Source: a virus
DNA: 24,707 bases
IMG/VR virus record: IMGVR_UViG_3300017757_000145
Location: 1 to 24,707 of that record
Reading direction: 5' to 3' (one strand)
Part shown: one piece after another, positions 16,992 through 24,345 of the stretch
Position numbering within the stretch: position 1 is the first letter of the stretch
Layout of the letters: each line of letters begins with the position of its first letter
Program-made: the position numbers and the translations under genes
The notes under the pieces: generated by a model
What the model was told of the DNA's origin: nothing
The model's database searches: none
Seen by the model: only the letters and a program-made list of their open reading frames with translations

Positions 16992-19468
16992 TATCCACTA
17001 CCTCCGCCCTGTGCTAATGCTCTTTGTTCTGCTTCTCGTCTAGTTTGCTCTGCATTATAGGCGTCTGCCTCAGCCGCCGGATCAAACGGATCTTCATCTC
17101 CGTAATCAACGTCTGTTAGTTTAAACTTGCTCATTTGGATAGCAGTATCCTTTGGTGCTTTATCAAATGTAACAGTATACATACCGCCGCTAAATGAACA
17201 TGTAGTAGAGACTATTCTGTATACTCCACTTATAAAATATGATGTATCAGTGTTCCTTAAATATCCTGTGTTCTCATCTTCTTCATCTATATTTGGATCT
17301 CTAACTCTAGGTGTTTGCATTGTGAATAAAAAGAAATTATCGTCACCGTTATTGTATACCATACCAGATTTAGAATTCTCTCTACGTTGGTCATATTCTT
17401 CAATGGCTGTCATTTTCTTTGTGCCTTTCTGTGCTTCTGCATAACTTGTTGGTATACCTAAGTAAAAAGGATCGCCTCTTACTTTTAAGCCTAGTTCTAC
17501 TAATATACTTGCATCATTAACATTTTGATACATGTAACCAAATAGTGTTGCGGCATTTGTACCATCACTAGTATCTCCACTTGTTGATACAATACTTGGT
17601 CCGTACATATATTTTGTTCTAGGTTCTACTGACTTGCCTCTTGCCGCGGCAGAAATTGCCTGAGAGTGAGCTCTCCGAGTTTGAGTGTTTTTTAAGTTTC
17701 CAATAACTGATTCAGAACCACCATCATCATCTATTAAATCTACACTATAAATATAGCCACTTGCTTCTGGTTTGTAGTCACCGTTATCTTGTGTTGCGCC
17801 AGGTGTAGTTCTACTGTAGCCGGCAGTATAGTTTGCACTTGCTAATGCTTTGGCAGTAGCATTTCTGTGAGTGTTTGATTTGTCGGTAGCAAACTTTTTA
17901 TATTCTTCATCAGTCATTCTCAAATCATCTTTAAGTTTCCTGTCGAACTCTCCGCCTTTACCAATTTGTTCTAGTATTTTACTTTGTGCGGCGGCTATTC
18001 TGGCTTTTTCTTCTTTGCCTGATTGGTCTTTATCTGAGTCTATGTTTGCTCCAGGTGAATTAGGGTTAGTACTTAAATCTCCTAGTGTACCTGCCGCTGG
18101 TGCTTGTAGTAAAACTTGTCCTGCATTGTACTGAATATCTGCACTTAATATTTGGTCATTTAATCCTGTATACAAATAATGATATGCTTTTTTAATGTTT
18201 ACATTTTTAACAATATTTGTTACTTGTTCTTCTGATAGATTTGTCTCAGCCGCAGAAGTGTTTTGACCATTTTGCCTTGTATTATAAATTATAGGTTTGT
18301 ATGTTACACGTTTGGCGTATTTGTTTCTTCTAGTATCAAAATCTAAGTATTCAATGTCTGCTTCTATTCGGTACCATTTTACAAATGTTTTGTCTAAGTC
18401 TAATCCATCCTCGCCTAAAGCAGGATCTCTAAAGTTACTTTTTCTTGAAGTGGTATTTAAAAATGAATCGCACATAACAAGTGCTGTAGTAAAGAACTGA
18501 TTCATACTAGTTCCTTCTTTCATATTAATTTGTTGTTGTGTTCCAAAACCACCGCTTTCTAATGTAATACCACCATCTAAACTGTCTGGATTATCTTCTA
18601 ATGCTTTTTCAAAATCTTCCTTAGTTTTGATACCTTGAGATTCTGCATTAATTAATCTGTTAATTTGTTCTGCATTTTTTCTAGAACCTCTATTACTGCC
18701 GTCAACAATACTAGTATTTTCTAATACACTTTCCAGTTGCGATAAATCAAAAATGATTTCATCATGGAACTCTTCTTCTTTGAGATTGTCCTCTTTAAAC
18801 TTTTTAATATTTTCTTGTAAGTTCTCTGTTAATTCCTCTATGGTTGTACCTTGTACATACATGTCTTTAGGAATTTTAAAATTGTAATCTGCGTATGCTT
18901 CTGATTGTGCTACCGGGCAATCAAACTCGTACATACTTCCTGTATCATCTATAGCAACTGAAACTTTTGCAAGTCTTAGTTGGTATATAAACGGTCCAGC
19001 AATATGAGCCGGTTCACCGCCGGCATCTTCGTCATTAATATCATCTTCGTAGCCTTTAAATTCTACTGCTAAAAACATAGGTACATCAGCATACATGTAA
19101 TGTCCTAAATGTGCCTTTGCTATTTGTATTTGGTCTAGTAAATCTGCGGCTCCTGGTTGTATTAATGTAAACTGAGCTCTTGTTGCCACAGAATTACCTG
19201 TGCCAGGTCCTTGTACAAAACTTATATCTAAGTTGTCTATTTGTACACCTGTTACACTTGTCTGTGCAATTACAACTGTATCTCTTGGCTGAGCCGATTT
19301 TGCTCCACGCATCCAGCCGCCATTATCGTATCCAGTTTTTGCTGGTATCATATAAAGTTTTAAATTATAGGAAGTGTTCTGATATGCATCTAATAGGTTG
19401 CCTTCGACAGCACCTATGTAATTATCTTCGTAAGTTACCTTTGGTTTTACTTTGTCTTTTGATGCCAT
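16991..19468 (-). CDS. Probable baseplate hub protein, gp27 position
   Basis: This 825-residue protein sits between gp53 and gp5, where the hub subunit that holds the gp5 spike is expected, but it does not clearly read as T4 gp27 (391 aa). The N-terminal part (about 14-200) is beta-rich (NLDISFVQGPGTGNSV, FIYQLRLAKVSVAID, MYEFDCPVAQSEAYAD). A long charged, Asn/Glu/Lys-rich middle follows (about 205-600). The C-terminal part is again beta-rich (FFLFTMQTPRVRDP, YFISGVYRIVSTTCSF, then SGGMYTVTFDKAP) and could complete a split hub domain. The tail ends in Gly-Gly-Gly-Ser-Gly, whose codons also carry the GGAGGT ribosome site of gp5. Both junctions are TAATG overlaps. The hub assignment rests mainly on position and on beta-rich ends around a large insertion. 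Confidence 0.6.
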   Translation of the reverse strand: MASKDKVKPKVTYEDNYIGAVEGNLLDAYQNTSYNLKLYMIPAKTGYDNGGWMRGAKSAQPRDTVVIAQTSVTGVQIDNLDISFVQGPGTGNSVATRAQFTLIQPGAADLLDQIQIAKAHLGHYMYADVPMFLAVEFKGYEDDINDEDAGGEPAHIAGPFIYQLRLAKVSVAIDDTGSMYEFDCPVAQSEAYADYNFKIPKDMYVQGTTIEELTENLQENIKKFKEDNLKEEEFHDEIIFDLSQLESVLENTSIVDGSNRGSRKNAEQINRLINAESQGIKTKEDFEKALEDNPDSLDGGITLESGGFGTQQQINMKEGTSMNQFFTTALVMCDSFLNTTSRKSNFRDPALGEDGLDLDKTFVKWYRIEADIEYLDFDTRRNKYAKRVTYKPIIYNTRQNGQNTSAAETNLSEEQVTNIVKNVNIKKAYHYLYTGLNDQILSADIQYNAGQVLLQAPAAGTLGDLSTNPNSPGANIDSDKDQSGKEEKARIAAAQSKILEQIGKGGEFDRKLKDDLRMTDEEYKKFATDKSNTHRNATAKALASANYTAGYSRTTPGATQDNGDYKPEASGYIYSVDLIDDDGGSESVIGNLKNTQTRRAHSQAISAAARGKSVEPRTKYMYGPSIVSTSGDTSDGTNAATLFGYMYQNVNDASILVELGLKVRGDPFYLGIPTSYAEAQKGTKKMTAIEEYDQRRENSKSGMVYNNGDDNFFLFTMQTPRVRDPNIDEEDENTGYLRNTDTSYFISGVYRIVSTTCSFSGGMYTVTFDKAPKDTAIQMSKFKLTDVDYGDEDPFDPAAEADAYNAEQTRREAEQRALAQGGGSG
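17000..17005 (-). promoter_or_regulatory. gp5 ribosome binding site inside upstream gene
   Basis: On the minus strand this reads GGAGGT, 8 nt before the gp5 ATG at 16991. It is a near-perfect Shine-Dalgarno site formed by the Gly/Ser codons at the end of the hub gene. It suggests that gp5 is initiated at a high independent rate as well as by stop-start coupling. Confidence 0.6.
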
Positions 19469-19767
19469 TATCCAATTACTCTATCAATAGTTTGTCTGGT
19501 CGGTAAAAGTATTTCTAAACCTGATACAAAGTCCTCTAGCGGATCTATTAGTAAGTCTGGGTTCCTTAAAGCAAATACCCACCACAGGTTTGTTGTACCA
19601 TATAACTTATGTGCTAATAAATCGGGTCTTTTATCATACCTTGATTCTATTGTATAGATGTCGTCGGATATTGACTTAGGAATTTTAGGCAATGAATTTA
19701 AGTCTAGGTAAAAATCTGTTACCTTTGCATTTCTAAGAAAACTGTCGTTGCTATGAAAGTCTGCCAT
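19468..19767 (-). CDS. 53: Baseplate wedge protein gp53-like, short form
   Basis: gp53 clamps neighbouring wedges together next to gp6 and gp25. The 99 residues match the N-terminal part of the family: a proline-rich arm (LPKIPKSISDD, residues 26-36), YTIESRYDKRPDLLAHKLYG (38-57), then TTNLWWVFALRNPD (58-71) and a final DPLEDFVSGLEILLP. The LAxxLYGxxxLWW pattern is typical of this wedge family and its P2-type relatives. T4 gp53 is about 196 residues, so the second half is missing here. That looks like a compact form, not a break, because the gene ends in a clean TAATG overlap with the hub gene. The start likewise overlaps the stop of the gp48-like gene. Confidence 0.75.
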   Translation of the reverse strand: MADFHSNDSFLRNAKVTDFYLDLNSLPKIPKSISDDIYTIESRYDKRPDLLAHKLYGTTNLWWVFALRNPDLLIDPLEDFVSGLEILLPTRQTIDRVIG

Positions 19768-20513
19768 TAGATAAATCCATCCTTATAAGACCTACCACTT
19801 GAAAATGATTGTAAGTCAAATTTCTTTCTAAGTTTCTTGTATGTGTACTGTGGTGCCATTTCAATCATTATGTCTGTTTCAACTGGCATGTATGTAGTTG
19901 TTTCTGCACCAGTTGAAGATTTGTATTTAACTGGAACATAGTCTACACCATCCGGGAATTGGAAGTTATAAGAACGTATCACAACTGGTACCTTATTAAA
20001 CCCATATTCTCCTAGATATTCGAATAACATCACTGGAGGAGGTGTACCATATGTACCTGCGTCTACAGAAGTATCTCCAAAGAAACCTTTAGTAACACTT
20101 CTTAGGAAATGAAATACTGCTAACAAGTATTGTGCTTCTTCTGTTGTGTTTGCTGTCCAACTACCTTGTAACGGTAATGTAGGGGGTCTACTATTAATAT
20201 ATGTATAAAACGGATAATTGGAACCATGCTGTGCCGCCTCATTGTATTCAACACTTGCTTGTAAGTATAAGTTAGGAGTATATGGAAATACTATACCGCC
20301 TCTATCTTTGAGAGGTTGTAGTATAGAACTTTGTTCATTGCCTTTAGCATCCACTAAGCCATATGCCCAGTCTTCTCCACCTTTCTTAGGTCGAATTCTT
20401 GCTCGCCAATCTTTATTTACAAAATTAGTTCGGTCATCGGTATCAGACGTAATAAGTGTAGTATTCGTTGGGTACCGGCCTCTATAATCTATTAAGCCTT
20501 CGTCATTTGCCAT
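19767..20513 (-). CDS. Baseplate tail-tube cap protein, gp48/gp54-like
   Basis: This is probably the protein that caps the hub and starts tail-tube polymerisation. The best evidence is the C-terminal half: PPVMLFEYLGEYGFNKVPVV, then IRSYNFQFPDGVDYVPV, YMPVETDIMIEMAPQY and KKLRKKFDLQSFSSGRSYKDG. This resembles the tube-like fold region of the T4 gp48/gp54 family, which ends with a predicted mature tail. Length is 248 residues against 364 (gp48) and 320 (gp54) in T4; I cannot decide between the two. The ATG at 20513 is used: AGGAG lies 9 nt upstream, whereas the in-frame TTG at 20519 would leave only 3 nt. It is the first gene of a minus-strand late operon with gp53, hub and gp5, each linked by TAATG. 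Confidence 0.65.
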   Translation of the reverse strand: MANDEGLIDYRGRYPTNTTLITSDTDDRTNFVNKDWRARIRPKKGGEDWAYGLVDAKGNEQSSILQPLKDRGGIVFPYTPNLYLQASVEYNEAAQHGSNYPFYTYINSRPPTLPLQGSWTANTTEEAQYLLAVFHFLRSVTKGFFGDTSVDAGTYGTPPPVMLFEYLGEYGFNKVPVVIRSYNFQFPDGVDYVPVKYKSSTGAETTTYMPVETDIMIEMAPQYTYKKLRKKFDLQSFSSGRSYKDGFI

Positions 20514-20522
20514 AATCAATAT

Positions 20523-20527
20523 CTCCT
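20523..20527 (-). promoter_or_regulatory. Ribosome binding site of gp48-like gene
   Basis: AGGAG on the minus strand, 9 nt before the ATG at 20513. It decides the start over the TTG at 20519. If the late box at 20533-20540 is used with T4 geometry, the mRNA would begin at or next to the first A of this site. Confidence 0.6.
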
Positions 20528-20532
20528 ACATG

Positions 20533-20540
20533 TATTTATC
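20533..20540 (-). promoter_or_regulatory. Candidate late promoter for gp48-53-hub-5 operon
   Basis: GATAAATA on the minus strand, one base from the T4 late consensus TATAAATA. It is followed by CATGT and then the AGGAG ribosome site. The same arrangement, with two changes, lies before the hydrolase cassette at 13375. It forms one arm of an inverted repeat whose other arm faces gp55. Confidence 0.6.
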
Positions 20541-20541
20541 A

Positions 20542-20549
20542 GATAAATA
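20542..20549 (+). promoter_or_regulatory. Candidate second late box facing gp55
   Basis: GATAAATA on the plus strand, about 105 nt before the gp55 ATG and upstream of its sigma-70 promoter. If active, gp55 would be able to sustain its own operon late in infection. It may simply be the mirror arm of the gp48-side promoter. Confidence 0.35.
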
Positions 20550-20588
20550 ATAACATACTTTAATTATTATAGCCATTTAACAAATAAG

Positions 20589-20616
20589 TTGACAAACGCC
20601 AGTAAATGTGTATAAT
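20589..20616 (+). promoter_or_regulatory. Consensus sigma-70 promoter for gp55-47-46
   Basis: TTGACA at 20589-20594 and TATAAT at 20611-20616, both perfect matches, with a 16-nt spacer. Predicted transcription start is near 20623. This fits early or middle expression by unmodified host RNA polymerase, before gp55 is available. Confidence 0.85.
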
Positions 20617-20628
20617 ACAATATAAACG

Positions 20629-20638
20629 AACTATAGTT
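20629..20638. repeat. 10-bp palindrome just after gp55 promoter
   Basis: AACTATAGTT is self-complementary and falls at about +6 to +15 of the predicted transcript. Its position would suit a repressor site, and it loosely recalls the AAACTAGTTT core of the palindrome at 13325. It is short enough to occur by chance in AT-rich DNA. Confidence 0.25.
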
Positions 20639-20640
20639 TT

Positions 20641-20646
20641 GAGGAG
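20641..20646 (+). promoter_or_regulatory. gp55 ribosome binding site
   Basis: GAGGAG, 8 nt before the ATG at 20655. It is a strong, well-spaced Shine-Dalgarno site, fixing the gp55 start. Confidence 0.75.
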
Positions 20647-20654
20647 ACAATTTT

Positions 20655-21518
20655 ATGGTGCAACCAAAGAGAGTGAACTATCTTAATAATAAAGATATTC
20701 TAAAACAGATTCATAAAAGCAAGTTATCTTACTGTTATATACAGGATGACAAATTTGCTAACGTCGATTTAATCGTCGATGACGTTAAAAAAATTAACAA
20801 GACAGCAATTAAACAAGCACAGGCTAACAAAGCCGCAAAAATGCAGACAGCGGCATACCAGCAATCTATTGCAGAAGGCAATTGGACTAAAAAGCCAAAA
20901 CAAAAAGAGTTTGCAGTCGACCCAAACACACTAGCAGTAGATGAATTAGTGTTTAGAGTTATGACATTTGACCATATTCCAGATGAACCTGGTAGAAAGA
21001 AAACAACAAAAACAGTTGCTGACACAAAAGCAAAAGTAAACTTTCCACCGTTCAAGCATTACATTTTAGATAGTGCTGGTGTTAATCCTAGAGAAGTTGT
21101 TAGAAGTCATTGGGTAGGTGGATTACACAACGGACATTTTAGTGTTGACCATGGTACTATTAGTAATGAGCTAGGAAAGATGTTTATGAAGTTAGTAGAA
21201 CGTTATAGTCAACGTGGTAACTGGAGAGGTTATACTTATGTTGATGAGATGCGTGGTACTGCTTTAGTACAACTATCGCAAATTGGCTTACAATTTAACG
21301 AAGCAAAATCGGATAACCCATTTGCATATTACACGGCTACTGTTAATAACAGTTTCACTAGAGTACTAAACTTAGAGAAACGTAATCAAACTATCAGAGA
21401 CGACATTTTAATTGAACAAGGACATCTGCCTAGTTACGGAAGACAAATTCAACATGAGAATGAGCTCAAAGAAATGAGAGCCCAGGCTGAAACTGAAGCA
21501 GATACCCCAAAAGAGTAA
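20655..21518 (+). CDS. 55: Late-transcription sigma factor gp55
   Basis: gp55 binds host core RNA polymerase and directs it to late promoters; in T4 it works with gp33 and the gp45 clamp. The N-terminus RVNYLNNKDILKQI (residues 6-19) parallels T4 NYVNNKELLQAI. Residues about 169-245 hold the sigma region 2-like core (FMKLVERYSQRGNWRGYTYV, DEMRGTALVQLSQIGLQFN, NPFAYYTATVNNSFTRVL), close to marine T4-like gp55. The 287-residue length exceeds T4's 185; the extra sequence is mainly residues 20-165, including a Lys/Ala/Gln-rich stretch (about 48-85) and SHWVGGLHNGHFSVDHG. The gene has a consensus sigma-70 promoter and a GAGGAG site. gp47 follows after 8 nt, the conserved 55-47-46 order. Its predicted targets, GATAAATA boxes, occur in this window. 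Confidence 0.93.
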   Translation: MVQPKRVNYLNNKDILKQIHKSKLSYCYIQDDKFANVDLIVDDVKKINKTAIKQAQANKAAKMQTAAYQQSIAEGNWTKKPKQKEFAVDPNTLAVDELVFRVMTFDHIPDEPGRKKTTKTVADTKAKVNFPPFKHYILDSAGVNPREVVRSHWVGGLHNGHFSVDHGTISNELGKMFMKLVERYSQRGNWRGYTYVDEMRGTALVQLSQIGLQFNEAKSDNPFAYYTATVNNSFTRVLNLEKRNQTIRDDILIEQGHLPSYGRQIQHENELKEMRAQAETEADTPKE

Positions 21519-21526
21519 ATCAATAC

Positions 21527-22543
21527 ATGGCAAACCTTTTTGAAAGGGCCGCGTGTTTTACAGATATACATTACGGCTTAAAACAAAATAGTAGACAACA
21601 TTTAAAAGACTGCTACGATTATGTAGAATGGTTTATCGCAGAAGCCAAGGCTCGCGATTGTGAAACCTGTATCTTTTTAGGTGACTGGCATCATCATAGA
21701 GCAAGTATTAATATTGCTACTATGAATGCAACTATTAGAGACTTAAAAAAACTAAACGACAACTTTGAAAAAGTTTACTTTATTACTGGTAATCACGATT
21801 TGTATTATAGAGAAAAACGTGACCTTAACAGTATTGAGTTTGCTAGAGACTTAGAAAACTTTGTTATGGTAGATGAACACTTTTGTCAAGACGGTGTTGC
21901 TATTATTCCGTGGTTAGTAGGTGACGAGCATAAAAAACTAAACAAAGTAGATTGTAAATACATGTTTGGACATTTTGAGTTACCATACTTTAAAATGAAT
22001 GCAATGGTAGAGATGCCAGACCACGGTGGTATTAAAGCATCTGACATTAGCAATCCAGAATATGTTTTCAGTGGACACTTCCATGCTAGGCAATATAAAG
22101 GAAACATACATTATATAGGAAATGCTTTCCCACATAATTATGCAGATGCTGGAGATAATGAACGTGGTGCTATGTTCCTTACTTGGGACGAAGAGCCTGT
22201 TTATGTAGACTGGCCCGATTGTCCTAAATATATCATGATGGGTTTGAGAGAATTACTCACAGAGCCAGAAAAATATTTAGATGCACAAACACATGCAAGA
22301 ATAAAATTAGACGTTGGCATAAGTTATGAAGAAGCCAACTTTATTAGAGAAACATTTGCAAAACAATTTGGTGTTAGAGAACTACAACTTATTCCTATCA
22401 AAGAAGAGGAAGAAGCATTTGAAGGGACTGAGATTAAATTTGAAAGTGTTGACCAAATTGTAATTAGCCAACTTGAAACTATTGAAAGTTCATTAGTAGA
22501 TACTGGAAAACTTATCGAACTGTATCGGGATATTATTATTTAA
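21527..22543 (+). CDS. 47: Recombination endonuclease subunit gp47
   Basis: gp47 is the Mre11/SbcD-type nuclease that, with gp46, resects DNA ends for recombination-dependent replication and repair and for host DNA breakdown. All metallophosphoesterase motifs are visible: TDIH (Asp13, His15), GDWHH (Asp53), GNHD (Asn89, His90), GHFE (His149) and GHFH (His184, His186). The 338-residue length matches T4 (339). The N-terminus carries a short extra arm before the first motif compared with minimal members. The ATG is 8 nt after the gp55 stop without a strong ribosome site, so it is probably fed from gp55. Its TAA overlaps the gp46 ATG by one base, suiting equal production of the two partners. Confidence 0.96.
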   Translation: MANLFERAACFTDIHYGLKQNSRQHLKDCYDYVEWFIAEAKARDCETCIFLGDWHHHRASINIATMNATIRDLKKLNDNFEKVYFITGNHDLYYREKRDLNSIEFARDLENFVMVDEHFCQDGVAIIPWLVGDEHKKLNKVDCKYMFGHFELPYFKMNAMVEMPDHGGIKASDISNPEYVFSGHFHARQYKGNIHYIGNAFPHNYADAGDNERGAMFLTWDEEPVYVDWPDCPKYIMMGLRELLTEPEKYLDAQTHARIKLDVGISYEEANFIRETFAKQFGVRELQLIPIKEEEEAFEGTEIKFESVDQIVISQLETIESSLVDTGKLIELYRDIII

Positions 22544-24345
22544 TGTTAAAAATTAAAAACGTAACTGCAAAAAACTTTATGAGTGTGGGTAATAACCTAC
22601 AAGCAGTAAATTTTGATACTGACTCATTGACACTTGTACTAGGTCATAACTTAGACTTGGGCGGAGACGGCAGTAGAAACGGTACTGGTAAGACTACTAT
22701 TATTAATGCATTAAGTTTTGCATTGTATGGTGAAGCACTTACAAACATTCGTAAAGATAATCTCATAAACAAAACTAATGGCAAAGGCATGATTACTACT
22801 GTTGATTTTGAAATCAATGGTACAGAATACAGAATTGAAAGAGGCAGGCGTCCTAATGTACTAAAGTTTTATGTGGATGGCACAGAAGCCGCTGACAATG
22901 AACAGCAAGGTGATATGCGTGAAACACAAAAAGACATAGAAAAGATTATTGGCTTTCCGCATTTAATGTTTAAGCATTTGATAGCATTAAACACTTATAC
23001 AGAACCTTTCCTAGGTATGAAAGCAAATGACCAACGTGATATGATTGAGCAGTTGTTAGGCATAACAGAAATAAGTTTAAAAGCAGATGTTTTAAAAGAT
23101 AGATTGAAAGAAACTAGAGATAGAATAAAAGATGAAGAACAACGAATCAAAGCAGTAACAAATGCTAATGAACGTGTTGGAAAGAATATTACAGATATTG
23201 AAAACAGAGGCAAGGCTTGGGTAACACAACATGGCGACAAAGTAAATAGTCTGCAGACTAGTTTAGATGCTTTAGAAGAAACGAACATAACTATGGAATT
23301 AGAAAACCATAGACAGATACAAGAGATAAATTCCAAGTACACAAAGATACAAGGACTTGAAAGCGAACTTAAAACTATACAAACAAGTCTAAGTCGTAAT
23401 GAGAAAAATTTAGAAACTTATGCAACTAATATTGCACTTGCAAAAGAAGGTACATGTCCAGCATGTGGACAAGATACTGCACACTTAGAAACGCACGAAG
23501 AATACACACAAGAACTTTATGACAAGATAGCAGAAGAAGAAACGTACAAGTTAGAATTAGACACTAAAGTTTTTGACTGTGAATCTCAATTAAAAGAGTT
23601 AGGTGAATTGCCTGAGACACCTATTACATTTTATAGCAACATGGAAGATGCATTAGGACACATGCACAATGTTACTACACTAAAAGAACAAATAGAAGAA
23701 AAAATTAAAGAACAGAATCCTTATACAGAACAAGTAGAACAACTTAAAGCAACTGGACTAGAAGAAATAAGTTATGACTTGATGAATGACTTAACTTATT
23801 TAAAAGAACATCAAGAGTTTTTACATAAACTGTTAACCAACAAAGACAGTTTTATTAGAAAGAAAATTATTGACCAAAACTTACAATACTTAAATTACAG
23901 ACTAGGACACTATTTAGACAAACTAGGCTTACCACATGATGTTAAGTTTAGTAGTGACCTTAGTGTTGAGATAACTGAGTACGGCAGAGACTTAGATTTT
24001 GATAATTTAAGTAGAGGTGAACGTAACAGACTTATACTAGGTATGAGTTGGGCGTTTAGAGACATATATGAAAGTCTCAACCAACCTATGAATTTAATGT
24101 GTATAGACGAACTGGTAGACAGTGGCATGGATACCACTGGTGTTGAAAATGCATTGGCAGTTCTAAAGAAGATGGGTCGAGAGTCAAACAAAAACGTATT
24201 CCTTATATCGCATAAAGAAGAACTACAGGGTAGAGTAAACAATGTATTGTATGTTGTTAAAGAAGGTGGCTTTACAAGTTACTCCAACGACATAGAAATA
24301 TTAGACCCAGATAGTGACGTGTACAGATTTGAAGTAAAAACATGA
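22543..24345 (+). CDS. 46: Recombination endonuclease subunit gp46
   Basis: gp46 is the Rad50/SbcC-type ATPase that partners gp47. Residues 43-52 are the Walker A motif (GSRNGTGKTT, Lys50). LIALNTYTEPFLGM (about 147-160) lies in the Q-loop region. Long coiled-coil arms (about 185-470) flank a zinc hook CPAC at 305-308. The ABC signature is LSRGERNRL (489-497), Walker B is LMCIDEL (518-524) and the D-loop is DSGMD (526-530). The 600-residue length is near T4's 560. The start overlaps the gp47 stop (TAATG), and its TGA overlaps the next ATG (ATGA). No residue loss was noted, so the enzyme looks intact. Confidence 0.97.
   Translation: MLKIKNVTAKNFMSVGNNLQAVNFDTDSLTLVLGHNLDLGGDGSRNGTGKTTIINALSFALYGEALTNIRKDNLINKTNGKGMITTVDFEINGTEYRIERGRRPNVLKFYVDGTEAADNEQQGDMRETQKDIEKIIGFPHLMFKHLIALNTYTEPFLGMKANDQRDMIEQLLGITEISLKADVLKDRLKETRDRIKDEEQRIKAVTNANERVGKNITDIENRGKAWVTQHGDKVNSLQTSLDALEETNITMELENHRQIQEINSKYTKIQGLESELKTIQTSLSRNEKNLETYATNIALAKEGTCPACGQDTAHLETHEEYTQELYDKIAEEETYKLELDTKVFDCESQLKELGELPETPITFYSNMEDALGHMHNVTTLKEQIEEKIKEQNPYTEQVEQLKATGLEEISYDLMNDLTYLKEHQEFLHKLLTNKDSFIRKKIIDQNLQYLNYRLGHYLDKLGLPHDVKFSSDLSVEITEYGRDLDFDNLSRGERNRLILGMSWAFRDIYESLNQPMNLMCIDELVDSGMDTTGVENALAVLKKMGRESNKNVFLISHKEELQGRVNNVLYVVKEGGFTSYSNDIEILDPDSDVYRFEVKT

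Larger units (their letters stand above)
20533..20549. repeat. Inverted repeat making two divergent late boxes
   Basis: TATTTATC-A-GATAAATA: two perfect 8-bp arms with a 1-nt spacer. Each strand therefore carries a GATAAATA box pointing outward, one towards the gp48-like operon and one towards gp55. Confidence 0.7.
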
